A stretch of 64,000 nt of DNA from Glaciecola amylolytica (GCA_003856375.1 CP034120.1:744001-808000), one strand, 5' to 3'. Positions 1 through 9,850 are shown, counted from the first letter of the stretch. Translations and numbers: made by a program. The notes: generated by a model not told the origin, from the letters alone.

Positions 1-896
1 TCTTGCATTTGGAAGACAATCAGGTTTTAGTATCTGAAAATACCTGGATTGCCAGAAGAGGAAATGCTTCTGAGCGGATTAAATGGTCGGAGCAGCATCC
101 TTTGGAGCTGACGCAGCGTTGGGATCTCTTTCAAATGAATGATGAAGTATTGGTAGCAGACTACTTTTTACTGACGGGAGGAAGAGAATCGCAGCACATT
201 TCCGCTTCAAATACCATTATCGGTGATCCGTCATTGATCTTTATCGAAGCAGGAGCTTCCGTTGAAGGCTCGTTTCTGAATACGACTTCCGGCCCGATCT
301 ACATTGATAAAGAAGCCGAAATCATGGAAGGATCGATGATTCGCGGACCATTTTCCTTAGGAGAACACGCTGTTGTGAAAATGGGTGCAAAGATCTACGG
401 AGCAACAACCATTGGTCCGTATTGCAAAGTAGGTGGCGAGATTTCCAATTGTGTCTTTCAGGCCTATTCCAATAAAGGCCACGATGGTTTCCTTGGGAAT
501 TCGGTAGTAGGTGAGTGGTGTAATTTCGGCGCGGATTCCAATACGTCGAATCTGAAAAACAACTATTCCATGATTCGTTCCTGGTCCTACGAAGAAGGAA
601 GAGAAGTGGAAACCGGATTGCAGTTTATGGGAGTTTGTATGGGAGATCACAGCAAATGTGCCATCAATACCATGTTCAACACAGCTACGGTTGTGGGTGT
701 TTCCTGCAACGTATTTGGCGGCGAATTCCCTAAGAAATTCATTCCGTCCTTTTCCTGGGGAGCCGTGAACGGAACAGAATTGTTCGAACTCAAAAAAGCC
801 AAAGAAGCTGCCAATGCCATGATGAGCAGACGTGGTCTGGAACTTACGGAAGGCGATCAGTATATCTTTGACTATCTGTCAAAGCACGGAGGATAA
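1..896 (+). CDS. GlmU-like putative sugar nucleotidyltransferase (3' part, cut by window edge)
   Basis: The frame is open from the left edge, and the first possible start is a TTG at 3, so the true start lies outside the window. The visible 297 residues hold hexapeptide-type repeats from about residue 65 to 240 (for example IIGDPSLIFIEAGASVEGS and ATTIGPYCKVGGEISNCVF), which form a left-handed beta helix. The family is the Bacteroidota 'putative sugar nucleotidyltransferase' related to GlmU, in which an N-terminal nucleotidyl-transfer half precedes the helix; that half is mostly missing here. The substrate cannot be told from this part. It is followed by a 160-bp gap and a separate T9SS cargo gene, so no operon partner is visible downstream. 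Confidence 0.75.
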   Translation, partial: LHLEDNQVLVSENTWIARRGNASERIKWSEQHPLELTQRWDLFQMNDEVLVADYFLLTGGRESQHISASNTIIGDPSLIFIEAGASVEGSFLNTTSGPIYIDKEAEIMEGSMIRGPFSLGEHAVVKMGAKIYGATTIGPYCKVGGEISNCVFQAYSNKGHDGFLGNSVVGEWCNFGADSNTSNLKNNYSMIRSWSYEEGREVETGLQFMGVCMGDHSKCAINTMFNTATVVGVSCNVFGGEFPKKFIPSFSWGAVNGTELFELKKAKEAANAMMSRRGLELTEGDQYIFDYLSKHGG

Positions 897-1067
897 ATGA
901 TTTAGATTTTTTTAAGGAAATTTTTAGTTAAGTATTGTAAATCGACAGGAGAATCAATTGTTGGTGCGTTTCAGGAGAGAGCACAGATAACGTTCTAACC
1001 TTTCATTAGCTTTAAACGTTCTTCGTTTCTAACGATTAGAATGTTTAACACCTAATAAATGTACACT

Positions 1068-3926
1068 ATGAAAAATCTATTTACTTTCCTGATCTTACTG
1101 ATTAGCAGTTCTACCTTTTCGCAATTCAATAGAACCTTTTTGCATGCCACAGTTAACAGTGGAATCTCCACCTTCTCAAATTACAGTTATTACGACGCTG
1201 AAAACAAAGTGAACCTCACAAGTATATCTGATGTCGGGGTGAATCAGGTTCATTTGGTGAATGAACGCATTTCCGCTTCAGGAGATGTGGAAAAATTTGA
1301 TTCCTACGATTACTCCGTATTCCTGACCTCATCTATTCAGCAGAGTCTGTTGATGGGCGTTGTTGAACAAGGATCAGAGCGTTATTGCCTTGTAGGAGCA
1401 GGCAGCGCTTCCTCCATGAAACTGATTTGGTTGAAGATCAACAAGAATACCGGAGCTTTGATCAGTAGTTTCACAAGTCCGCTTGATTACAAAACATCTT
1501 ACTTTGAACCAAAACTGGTAGGAAATGAATTGGTCACTTATGCTGTGAAAAGCACCGGATCTTTGGTTCGTGTTGCCATGAATACGGCAACTTTCACTGC
1601 TGCTACTGAAGAATTGGTAAGTGCTTCGATTACATCCTCAACGAGTTATCAGAACATTTTATCAGGTTTTAAAAGCGGGAACCTGTTCGTGGTAAACGGA
1701 TCGGAGAAAATTGTTTGGGGAGCAGGAGTAAGCTCTGCAACTATTTTTACCAGAACTGCGGCAAATACCTTTATGACTCAAAATACAGGGATTTCCACGA
1801 ATCGTTCTGTGAGCTCTTTTTTGATCGACCCGACAACGATTGGAGTTAGTAACGGGATCAATATCGAACATTACAATGCAGCAGGAACGATGATCCACAG
1901 CGGTAATTTTTCCTGGCCGGCCAATTCGACAGCAAGCCAGATCGAATATAGAAATAATCGCTATCACTTGTATTTCAAATATACCGCTTCGAATGAGGGG
2001 ATCTTTTTTGTAACAGATCAGGCTTTCCAGGTTCTGAATTCTGTAAAAACGAGCGTACTGATCTATCATCTTTCGAAGACTTCCAATGGCTTGATGGTGG
2101 TTGGTTCGGATATCAATCCAAAAGGAGTTTCTTTAGATTTGAACGGAAATCAGAATGATGGAAAAGCAGCTTATTGTGAGGTTTATTCAACTTTACCCGC
2201 TTTGAAGTATGATGAATACGCAACTGAATTGAGATCAGGACAGCATTTTAAAGCAAGTATCGGTTTGGGAACGAAAGTGATTACAACTCCTTATATTACT
2301 CCCGGATCGACTTACAAAGGAGTTTCAGCCTGTTATAATCTGAATGATCATTTTGTAGGGTTTACCGGTGCGGGAGACACCATTTCAAATGCAAAATCCT
2401 CCTACACAGATCAGTACGACGAACTTCCTGGTCCGTATACCGTAACTGCTATGTATGACGAGGTGTTGGAAGCAAAATACAATCGTCCGTATCACGTAAG
2501 CCTTGCAATGATTCAGGCTCATATTGATTCCGTACAATTCGGTTCTTCAAATTATGTTCCTGTCTGGGCAATCAGAAACTGGCCGGCACATGGAAATACG
2601 GCTTGGGGTCAGGCTCCTGATTTGGCTCCGTTTGCAGACGTCAATTCAAACGGAATTTACGAACCGCTTTTGGGTGAATATCCGAGTATTTTAGGAAACG
2701 ATTGTGTTTACAGTATCACGCATTACCGAAACAACGGAAATCTGGATAAGGCTCTTGAATTTCACAGCTATGTATACACGCAGGCTTGCGATTCAACAGA
2801 AACATTTGACAACGTTTTGATGCGTAAAATTAAAGTGTATTCCCGCGGTGCGGTTGTTGATTCCCTGTTCTTCGGAGGGCGTTTTGACGGCGATTTGGGG
2901 AATTACAATGATGATTATGTAGGAACGAATGTCGATTTGGGACTGGTGTATAACTACAATGGAGATTTGAATGATGAACCAAATGCAGGACGTTCTGGTT
3001 TCAACGATACACTTGCTGCTCAGGGCTTAATGGTTTTGAAAGGATTCAAGCAAACCGATGACGGACTTGATAACGGAATCGGAATTTTACCCGGACAATC
3101 AATGAATGGTTATGGTTTCAATGACGGAGTCATAGATAACGAATACGGCGGTTTGTATGCATCTACTGCATTTAGCGGAATAAATGCTCCGGCTCCTGTA
3201 TCAGACCCGACAACTGCTATCCAGTGGTACAATATGATGAACGGATATTTCCGCTTTGGAGAAACGATGTATTATGGAGGAAGCGGATATCCGGGTAATC
3301 CTGGTGTGACAACAATCCCTGCGAAATATATGTATACTGGTGAAGATACATCTCATTTCGGAACAGGAGGAGTGGATCCGGGATTTGACTGGTACGAATT
3401 TGAACCTACTGGGCCGGGTTCCTCATCAAATCCAAGTGGAGATCGCCGGGGCGGATATTCTTTTGGTAAAACAGCTTTAGGCAGCGGTGACTCTTTTGAG
3501 TTGGATTACGCATTTTTATTCAAAAGACAAGCAACTCAAACAACTGATCTGATGTCGCCGGTAAATGACTTGTTTGTAAAAGCAAGTGGAATCCGAAGCG
3601 CATTTTTAAGCAATCAGGGGCCTTGCGGAATTAATTTCAATCCGGTTCCGGTTGACCTTGGAGTTGATGACGTGGAGAAGAAATCTTTGACATTCGGAGT
3701 TTACCCGAACCCGACAAACGGAATCGTACAGATTACAAATGTTTCAAATTCCGGAGGAACGATTCAGGTGTTTGACATCAACGGGAAATTGCTGAAAACA
3801 GTTATGGATTACCAATCGTTGCAGCCGCTTGATCTGAGTGAACTTGCTGGTCAGTTCTTCATCCTGAAAATCAGCGATGATCAAAAAACCGAACAAAAAA
3901 GAGTCTTGATGCTGTCATCAAACTAA
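1068..3926 (+). CDS. Large secreted protein with T9SS C-terminal sorting domain
   Basis: About 952 residues. An ATG at 1059 is also possible, but the one at 1068 gives the better signal peptide (MKNLFTFLILLISSSTFSQ). The last 75 residues form a typical type A T9SS sorting domain: a YPNPTNG motif, then IQVFDINGKLL, and a final strand ending KKRVLML-like. The protein should therefore cross the inner membrane by Sec and the outer membrane by the type IX system, then be released or anchored on the surface. The middle has no catalytic motif I recognise; it is rich in Gly, Asn and aromatic residues, as in adhesin or structural surface proteins. It ends at a terminator shared with the convergent nuclease gene. 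Confidence 0.8.
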   Translation: MKNLFTFLILLISSSTFSQFNRTFLHATVNSGISTFSNYSYYDAENKVNLTSISDVGVNQVHLVNERISASGDVEKFDSYDYSVFLTSSIQQSLLMGVVEQGSERYCLVGAGSASSMKLIWLKINKNTGALISSFTSPLDYKTSYFEPKLVGNELVTYAVKSTGSLVRVAMNTATFTAATEELVSASITSSTSYQNILSGFKSGNLFVVNGSEKIVWGAGVSSATIFTRTAANTFMTQNTGISTNRSVSSFLIDPTTIGVSNGINIEHYNAAGTMIHSGNFSWPANSTASQIEYRNNRYHLYFKYTASNEGIFFVTDQAFQVLNSVKTSVLIYHLSKTSNGLMVVGSDINPKGVSLDLNGNQNDGKAAYCEVYSTLPALKYDEYATELRSGQHFKASIGLGTKVITTPYITPGSTYKGVSACYNLNDHFVGFTGAGDTISNAKSSYTDQYDELPGPYTVTAMYDEVLEAKYNRPYHVSLAMIQAHIDSVQFGSSNYVPVWAIRNWPAHGNTAWGQAPDLAPFADVNSNGIYEPLLGEYPSILGNDCVYSITHYRNNGNLDKALEFHSYVYTQACDSTETFDNVLMRKIKVYSRGAVVDSLFFGGRFDGDLGNYNDDYVGTNVDLGLVYNYNGDLNDEPNAGRSGFNDTLAAQGLMVLKGFKQTDDGLDNGIGILPGQSMNGYGFNDGVIDNEYGGLYASTAFSGINAPAPVSDPTTAIQWYNMMNGYFRFGETMYYGGSGYPGNPGVTTIPAKYMYTGEDTSHFGTGGVDPGFDWYEFEPTGPGSSSNPSGDRRGGYSFGKTALGSGDSFELDYAFLFKRQATQTTDLMSPVNDLFVKASGIRSAFLSNQGPCGINFNPVPVDLGVDDVEKKSLTFGVYPNPTNGIVQITNVSNSGGTIQVFDINGKLLKTVMDYQSLQPLDLSELAGQFFILKISDDQKTEQKRVLMLSSN

Positions 3927-3953
3927 TTGATCGGAGTTACGGTTATAAACATG

Positions 3954-3987
3954 AAAAGCGCAGGACTAAAGTTCTGCGCTTTTTGTT
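3954..3987. terminator. Bidirectional terminator between T9SS cargo gene and nuclease gene
   Basis: A perfect 10-bp stem (AAAAGCGCAG paired with CTGCGCTTTT) encloses a 10-nt loop. A-rich sequence on the left and T-rich sequence on the right let it act on both strands. It lies between the stop codons of two convergent genes (3926 and 4005). Confidence 0.8.
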
Positions 3988-4004
3988 GTTGTAGGTTATC
4001 GGAT

Positions 4005-4982
4005 TTAATTTCCTCCGTGCTGCGAGCAAAGTCCGTTCTGACTTTTAGTCATGCGTTTGCAGCGAGTGCTTGATTGAGTAGTTGCAGAACATTGCACCGA
4101 TGCCGTTTCTTTTGGTTCGGTGCTTGTCTCAGTCGTTTTCCCCCACGACCAGCAATCAATACACAACGTTTTTTCAATGATTTTTTCTTCATTGTCGGGA
4201 AGCAGAGGAAAAAAATCTATTCCGGTGAACGTTTCAACACTGTCGATTGATACGGCAAAAGTTTTAAGGTCTTTTTGGGATGCGGCATTCGGCATAATGA
4301 ATCCGATTCCTTTAACATCAGGTTCGGAATAATCCAAAACGACCTTGTAATAATATTCCGGTACGGAAACTTCATTCGGACCGATTGTTTTCAAGCCTTC
4401 AGTCAATACCGGGCCGGTTACGATGTAAAGATCCTTGTTTTCAATAGCCCAGTTTCGAACCAATTCTTCCGCCTTTTTCCAGATTCCACGGTTAAAACTC
4501 GGTTCCTGCGGACTCATATTGCTGTAATAAAAGCTTTCGGCTACTGTAGTTTCAGACCAACCCATGTCTGCAGCAGGAGCCAAATGCCCGCGGTCATACC
4601 CTGATTTTTCGTAATCTTTATCGGTTGCAGAACCACTTGTTACCAGCGGATCAACCAGAAACTTATCTGTTCTTTCGTATACATTATTGGTTCTTTCTTC
4701 CGTGAGTTCATAAGCAATCCAGTTTGCCTGCTCATGTGCTTCATTGTATACGAGAGAATAAGCCGTGTGCTTGATGACCACATCGTTCGGTGCTGCTTTA
4801 GGAATTTCCAGACCGGAAATACTTGTCGAAACCGTTCGTTGAATGTTGACGCTGTCTGAATGTATTGACTGCGCATTCACATGAGCCAATACGATCTTTC
4901 CGTCATTATTTCTGTTTTGCTGCGTAAAAGCCTGAGAAAATTGGAAGAAAAGAGCTGCCAGGATAATTACGGATGTTCTCAT
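4005..4982 (-). CDS. Secreted DNA/RNA non-specific endonuclease (NUC1 family) with Cys-rich tail
   Basis: 325 residues with a Sec signal peptide (about 1-20, ending AFTQQ). The core carries the NUC1/ββα-metal signature YDRGHLAPAADM, whose His is the general base, followed by the metal-binding region YYSNMSPQEPSFNRGIW. The product should be a Mg-dependent nuclease cutting DNA and RNA without sequence preference in the periplasm or outside, for nutrient scavenging or DNA clearing. The last 35 residues form a separate four-Cys, one-His module (CSATTQSSTRCKRMT...C..HGG) resembling the DUF5763-type tail, possibly metal binding. No T9SS domain is present. A perfect -7 box TAGGTTTG sits 22 nt upstream of the start. 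Confidence 0.88.
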   Translation of the reverse strand: MRTSVIILAALFFQFSQAFTQQNRNNDGKIVLAHVNAQSIHSDSVNIQRTVSTSISGLEIPKAAPNDVVIKHTAYSLVYNEAHEQANWIAYELTEERTNNVYERTDKFLVDPLVTSGSATDKDYEKSGYDRGHLAPAADMGWSETTVAESFYYSNMSPQEPSFNRGIWKKAEELVRNWAIENKDLYIVTGPVLTEGLKTIGPNEVSVPEYYYKVVLDYSEPDVKGIGFIMPNAASQKDLKTFAVSIDSVETFTGIDFFPLLPDNEEKIIEKTLCIDCWSWGKTTETSTEPKETASVQCSATTQSSTRCKRMTKSQNGLCSQHGGN

Positions 4983-5004
4983 AGGCTTTCATTTGAATAT
5001 AATG

Positions 5005-5012
5005 CAAACCTA
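5005..5012 (-). promoter_or_regulatory. -7 promoter box of the nuclease gene
   Basis: Read on the minus strand this is TAGGTTTG, a perfect match to the Bacteroidota -7 element TAnnTTTG, 22 nt upstream of the ATG at 4982. No clear -33 TTTG is seen at the usual distance. Confidence 0.45.
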
Positions 5013-5075
5013 CCAATCTAAAACGTCTTAATCAACCGTATTTCCCACAATTATGACTATTCGGGAAACCGTAAT

Positions 5076-5690
5076 TCAGACTTCCAGTTCATACATTTTC
5101 TTCGAAACACGGACTCTTAATTCTTTCGCCACCTGATTGATCAGCGAATAAGGTCCGCGGGTAACTTGTTTCACCTTGGGTTTGTTGCAGCCATCTGTTT
5201 TCGACCCAACTCTTTCCCACGAGTTGCCTTCTTCTGTCCATGAGCCCATTAAGACGCCGTTTTTGTATAAAGCAGCACTTATCTGAAAGCGCAGAGAGGA
5301 AACATACACGTAATTGACCGGTGAATTGAACAAACAGCTGTCGATGTAACTTCTGCGCTCAATGGATTCACTCATGTGAATGGACGTGATTTTCAGAACA
5401 TATGCCGCCGTATCGGATTGGAGAATGACATTGTTTTTATTCAGAAAAGAGATCAAACGGTTATTGAAATTTGCTGCAATTTCAGCGTTCGAATAATCGT
5501 GTGCATAACTCGGATAAACAATTGGTTCATAAGGATCGTACGGATCAAAAGGAGGAAAGTAATCTTCCGGGTAAACAGAAGCTTCAGCCGCAGTGATCAA
5601 TTGAACCGGCACATCATGAGGAAGTGTTTTTCCCTTTTTGCAGGAAATAAGAAAGACCAACAAAGCTAGAAAGTAGAAAACAGGCTTCAT
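5076..5690 (-). CDS. Lipoprotein of unknown function
   Basis: 204 residues beginning with a lipoprotein signal peptide whose lipobox is LISC (Cys17), followed by KKGK. The mature part has a Pro/Tyr/Asp-rich stretch (FPPFDPYDPYEPIVYPSY) and then an alpha/beta region with INQVAKELRVRVSKKM near the end. The layout resembles small outer-membrane-associated lipoproteins of the CsgG/LPP20 size class, but I see no specific family motif. It stands alone, about 90 bp upstream of the nuclease gene on the same strand. Confidence 0.6.
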   Translation of the reverse strand: MKPVFYFLALLVFLISCKKGKTLPHDVPVQLITAAEASVYPEDYFPPFDPYDPYEPIVYPSYAHDYSNAEIAANFNNRLISFLNKNNVILQSDTAAYVLKITSIHMSESIERRSYIDSCLFNSPVNYVYVSSLRFQISAALYKNGVLMGSWTEEGNSWERVGSKTDGCNKPKVKQVTRGPYSLINQVAKELRVRVSKKMYELEV

Positions 5691-5778
5691 GTAAGTAGTT
5701 TATCCTGAACGGAAAACAAATTACGTGCCACTTGTTAAAACTTTGTTAATAGGACTTTGGTGTGAAAGCGGATTAAAA

Positions 5779-5972
5779 CCTCCCCCTTTGGAGGGGGAAT
5801 GAGGGGGAGGATGTAAAATATCTTCATGTCTGTCTCGATAATCCCACCGTGTCGAGATATTCCGATAGTTCCCGATACGATACAAATTAGCATCTGGATT
5901 ACACATATGTATAGTTGGGACAATTTGCTTTTTCTTCCCTCTTTATCCCCTCTAGCGGGGGAATTGGATTTT
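5779..5972. repeat. Possible REP-like intergenic palindromic element
   Basis: A nested palindrome at 5779-5810 pairs CCTCCCCCTTT with a G-rich right arm (GAGGGGGAATGAGGGGGAGG). A related CCCTCT...GCGGGGGAATT motif follows at about 5937-5965. Short open frames across it translate to the PPPKGE-type peptide often predicted spuriously from such elements in Bacteroidota genomes, so those frames were not called as genes. Copy number in this genome cannot be judged from one window. Confidence 0.4.
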
Positions 5973-6022
5973 CTCTTTAAATAACTACTCGAATTGACAA
6001 GTACGGAATGTATTGAGAAAGA

Positions 6023-7126
6023 CTACGCGCGAACCGGAACAGGCTTCCCTAATTGATACAAAAAGGTGAAATGCGAATTCACGGCAGACATCAAGGTTCT
6101 GTTTTCCAAATAAGGAACACCGAATTCTTCTGCGGTTTCTTTTACAATTTCTGCAATTTCAGGATAATGCACGTGCGATATATACGGGAACAAATGGTGT
6201 TCTACCTGAAAATTCAAGCCGCCAACATACCAGGAAATCCATTTACTCTTGCGGGAAAAATTAGAAGTTGTTTGAAGCTGATGAATGGCCCAGTCATTTT
6301 CAATAATTCCTTCGTTGTTCGGAAGCGGATGACTGGTTCCTTCTACTGTATGAGCCAATTGAAAAATAAGCGCCAGAATGAAACCTGCAATCGCGTGCAT
6401 TAATAAGAATCCTAAAATCGTTGCTCCAACAGGCAAACCAATGATTGCAATAGGTAAATAAAGCGCCGTGAAGAAATAGATCACTTTCATCGAAACAATT
6501 TGAAGGATCTTGCGCAGGTGACTTTTCTTTTCCTCGCAAAAAATCTGGTGTCGGCGGTATTGAATAAACTGAACGAAATCTTTCAGTGTCACCCAATACA
6601 ACGTCAGGATCGAATAGAAGAAAACCACATAAATAAACTGAAAGCGATGGTAAGACTTGCGCTCAGAGTGTGGACAAAAACGCATCAATAATTTATCATC
6701 AATGTCTTCGTCCATGTTTGCCACGTTGGTGTAAGTATGATGCAATACATTGTGCTGCATTTTCCAGTTACAAACAGAACCGCCCAGCAAATTGAGTGTG
6801 TGTCCCATGAAATAATTCAGTGCTTTGTTCTTTGAAAAAGCCCCGTGGTTAGCATCGTGCATCACACTCATGCCAATTCCTGCCAATGCAAAACCCATCA
6901 ATGCCCAAAGCAGCAATTGTGCAAAAACCGGAAGCGGGATGGTGAGAAGAAGAATAAAAGGAATGACGTAAATGGCCAAAAGAGCGATCGCTTTGATGTA
7001 CAGCTTGGTGTTTCCTTGTTTTTTTATTTTGTTTCCGCTGAAGTATCCATCTACGCGTTTCTTTAGTGTTGGAAAGAAGTGTTCAAGGTCTTTCTTCTTC
7101 CATTTCACTGAACCTATTTCGCTCAT
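6023..7126 (-). CDS. Membrane fatty acid desaturase (acyl-lipid/acyl-CoA, front-end type)
   Basis: 367 residues. All three His boxes of di-iron membrane desaturases are present: HDANHGA (HxxxH), HNVLHHTYTN (HxxHH) and QVEHHLFPYISH (QxxHH). The Gln at the start of the third box is typical of front-end desaturases of the linoleoyl-CoA/delta-6-like family, though no fused cytochrome b5 domain is present. Four or so hydrophobic segments (for example about 45-85 and 165-185) place it in the inner membrane. It probably adjusts membrane fluidity by inserting a double bond into acyl chains; regiochemistry cannot be read from sequence. It is transcribed divergently from lon. Confidence 0.88.
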   Translation of the reverse strand: MSEIGSVKWKKKDLEHFFPTLKKRVDGYFSGNKIKKQGNTKLYIKAIALLAIYVIPFILLLTIPLPVFAQLLLWALMGFALAGIGMSVMHDANHGAFSKNKALNYFMGHTLNLLGGSVCNWKMQHNVLHHTYTNVANMDEDIDDKLLMRFCPHSERKSYHRFQFIYVVFFYSILTLYWVTLKDFVQFIQYRRHQIFCEEKKSHLRKILQIVSMKVIYFFTALYLPIAIIGLPVGATILGFLLMHAIAGFILALIFQLAHTVEGTSHPLPNNEGIIENDWAIHQLQTTSNFSRKSKWISWYVGGLNFQVEHHLFPYISHVHYPEIAEIVKETAEEFGVPYLENRTLMSAVNSHFTFLYQLGKPVPVRA

Positions 7127-7372
7127 TCAATTAAGTTAGGTGCGCAAGATAGGTATAATATGTTGCATTAGGTGCTGTTTGGAAAGTCGGTTTCCCTTAT
7201 ATTCAGCCGGATTCCGTATTTCGGTCACTGATATTCCGTTAAACGTAGCGCAATCAGTCAATTAACAATTCAGGGGTTAATCGTTAATTATTGAAACAGT
7301 CCTGTCAATTCGTCATGAATTTCATCTTGGCACAAGGCTTGACAAACCACAGTGTCGGGATTTTTTTGACGA

Positions 7373-7393
7373 CTTATCTGTTGAAGAGATAAG
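7373..7393 (+). promoter_or_regulatory. Inverted repeat in the lon leader
   Basis: CTTATCT and AGATAAG form a perfect 7-bp inverted repeat around a 7-nt spacer, 33 nt upstream of the lon ATG. It could be an operator or a leader hairpin. It does not match CIRCE or another heat-shock operator I know, so its role is open. Confidence 0.3.
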
Positions 7394-7426
7394 ATCAATG
7401 ACATTTTGGCGTTAAAATACACATAC

Positions 7427-9847
7427 ATGAAAGATTCATTCGATAATACAATTATAGTTGCTTCAGGAGAAGAAGATGCAGAGTTCTTGCCTCTAATGTC
7501 TCAGGATGACGAAGACAACATGAATAAGGAAGTTTTTCCGGAAGACTTACCCATTTTACCACTTCGGAACAATGTGCTTTTCCCCGGAGTAATGATTCCC
7601 ATTACGATCGGCCGCGATAAATCATTGAAGTTATTGCAGGATGCAAACAGCGGGAAAAAGATCATCGGAGTTGTGGCTCAGATCGATCAGGAAGAAGAAA
7701 GTCCGGAATTTAATGACTTACACCAGATCGGAACAGTTGCTCAAATCGTTCGTTTGCTGAAAATGCCGGATGGTTCGTCAACGGTGATTATTCAAGGGAA
7801 AAGACGTTTTGAAATAGTGGAACCGTATCAAACGGAACCATACATGCGTGCGAAAGTGAAGTTTTTGACGGAAATTCTGCCGGAAAAGGACGATCAGGAA
7901 ATGGAATTGTTGTTCCGGAACGTGAAAGAACTGGCACTTCAAATCATCAAAGACAGCCCCAATATTCCTTCCGAAGCGGCTTTCGCAATCGGAAATATTG
8001 AATCGCCGACCTTTATGGTGAACTTTATTTCTTCCAATATGAATGCGGATGTGAAAAAGAAGCAGGAATTATTGGCAGAACTCGATTTCAGAAAGAGAGC
8101 ACGTTTGGTGGTCGAACATTTGACTTTGGAGTCTCAGTTACTGGAGATGCGTAATGAAATTCAGACGAAAGTTCGTTTGGATATGGATCGCCAGCAAAGA
8201 GAATATTTCCTGCATCAGCAGATTCGCACCATTCAGGATGAGTTGGGAGATAATCCGCAGGAACAGGATGTCAAAGACATGGAAGACCGTGCTGCCAGAA
8301 AAAAGTGGAGTAAGGAAGTTTCCAAGTTGTTCTACAAGGAATTGTCCAAATTGCAGCGCATGAATCCGCAGGGAGCCGAATATACGGTTCAGTTGAATTA
8401 TCTGGATACTTTGCTGGATTTACCGTGGAACGAGTTTTCGACTGATAACCTGGATTTAAAGCATGCAGCCAAAATTCTGGAACGCGATCATTTCGGTTTG
8501 GAAAAAGTGAAAGAACGCATCCTGGAATATTTAGCTGTTCTGAAACTCAAAGGAGATATGAAATCGCCGATCTTGTGTTTTTACGGACCTCCGGGAGTTG
8601 GAAAAACTTCTTTAGGAAAGTCTGTTGCAGAAGCATTGGGTCGAAAATACGTTCGAATGTCGTTGGGTGGAGTTCACGATGAAGCAGAAATTCGCGGACA
8701 CCGCAAAACGTATATCGGTGCAATGCCGGGAAGAGTCATTCAGCATTTGAAAAAAGCTGGTTCTGCAAATCCGGTATTTGTTTTGGATGAGATCGATAAG
8801 TTGGGAAGAAGCAACCACGGAGATCCTTCATCTGCTTTATTGGAAGTTCTGGATCCGGAGCAAAACAGCGCATTTTACGATAATTACGTAGAAACAGAAT
8901 TTGACCTTTCGAAAGTGATGTTCATTGCAACGGCAAACAGTTTGGCAACCGTTCAGGGGCCTTTGTTGGACCGAATGGAAATCATTGAAGTAAACGGATA
9001 TACCATCGAAGAAAAAATCGAAATCGCTAAAAAACACTTGCTGCCAAAACAATTGGAAGCACATGGAATTTCGAAAAAGAATCTGGTAATTGACCGTAAG
9101 GCTCTGGAAATGATCGTAGAGAATTACACCAATGAATCCGGAGTGCGCGGTTTGGACAAAAAGCTGGCAAAATTGGCGCGTCACCGTGCAAAACAAGTGG
9201 CTTTGGAAGAATCGTTCTCTGAGAAAATCACCATTGATGATTTGACGGATATTCTTGGTGCAGGACGCGAAAAAACGAAATACGATAACAACGATGTTCC
9301 CGGAGTAGTAACAGGTTTGGCCTGGACAAGCGTCGGAGGAGACATTTTGTTTATTGAATCCTCTCTCACGAAAGGAAAAGGAAAATTGACTTTGACCGGA
9401 AATCTGGGAGATGTCATGAAAGAATCCGCTGTAATTGCCCTGGAGTTTTTGAAAGCTCACAGCGATTGGCTGGATTTGGAACAAGATGTTTTCGACGAGA
9501 AGAATGTACATATTCACGTTCCGGAAGGAGCAACTCCGAAAGACGGACCAAGTGCCGGAATTACGATGTTGACTTCTCTGGCAAGTTCATTTTCGGGAAG
9601 AAAAGTGAAAAAGAATCTGGCTATGACCGGAGAGATCACCCTGCGCGGAGAAGTACTTCCGGTTGGAGGAATCAAAGAAAAAATTCTTGCAGCTAAAAGA
9701 GCGAACATTAAAGAGATCATTCTTTGTGAAAGAAACAGAAAGGATGTGGAAGAAATCACCGCCGATTATGTGAAAGGATTGAAGTTTCATTACGTCAAGA
9801 AAATGAAAGAAGTCCTGGATTTAGCACTTGAAAAGAAAAATAAATAG
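7427..9847 (+). CDS. lon: ATP-dependent protease Lon
   Basis: 806 residues from the ATG at 7427; the frame also allows a TTG at 7406. Domain order is that of bacterial LonA: an N-terminal substrate-binding LAN domain (LPILPLRNNVLFPGVMIPI near residue 40), a coiled-coil linker, an AAA+ module with Walker A GPPGVGKTS and Walker B VFVLDEIDKLG, and a C-terminal protease domain with PKDGPSAG, which holds the catalytic Ser. The Lys of the Ser-Lys dyad follows about 43 residues later. It degrades misfolded and regulatory proteins in the cytoplasm. The N-terminal 30 residues are an acidic extension. A hairpin in the leader and a terminator after the gene suggest a single-gene unit. Confidence 0.97.
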   Translation: MKDSFDNTIIVASGEEDAEFLPLMSQDDEDNMNKEVFPEDLPILPLRNNVLFPGVMIPITIGRDKSLKLLQDANSGKKIIGVVAQIDQEEESPEFNDLHQIGTVAQIVRLLKMPDGSSTVIIQGKRRFEIVEPYQTEPYMRAKVKFLTEILPEKDDQEMELLFRNVKELALQIIKDSPNIPSEAAFAIGNIESPTFMVNFISSNMNADVKKKQELLAELDFRKRARLVVEHLTLESQLLEMRNEIQTKVRLDMDRQQREYFLHQQIRTIQDELGDNPQEQDVKDMEDRAARKKWSKEVSKLFYKELSKLQRMNPQGAEYTVQLNYLDTLLDLPWNEFSTDNLDLKHAAKILERDHFGLEKVKERILEYLAVLKLKGDMKSPILCFYGPPGVGKTSLGKSVAEALGRKYVRMSLGGVHDEAEIRGHRKTYIGAMPGRVIQHLKKAGSANPVFVLDEIDKLGRSNHGDPSSALLEVLDPEQNSAFYDNYVETEFDLSKVMFIATANSLATVQGPLLDRMEIIEVNGYTIEEKIEIAKKHLLPKQLEAHGISKKNLVIDRKALEMIVENYTNESGVRGLDKKLAKLARHRAKQVALEESFSEKITIDDLTDILGAGREKTKYDNNDVPGVVTGLAWTSVGGDILFIESSLTKGKGKLTLTGNLGDVMKESAVIALEFLKAHSDWLDLEQDVFDEKNVHIHVPEGATPKDGPSAGITMLTSLASSFSGRKVKKNLAMTGEITLRGEVLPVGGIKEKILAAKRANIKEIILCERNRKDVEEITADYVKGLKFHYVKKMKEVLDLALEKKNK

Positions 9848-9850
9848 AAC

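Noticed and set aside
5721-5923. Two overlapping short minus-strand open frames
   Set aside because: They run through a palindromic repeat and encode PPPKGE/PPPHSPSKGG-like peptides that are usual false predictions from such elements.
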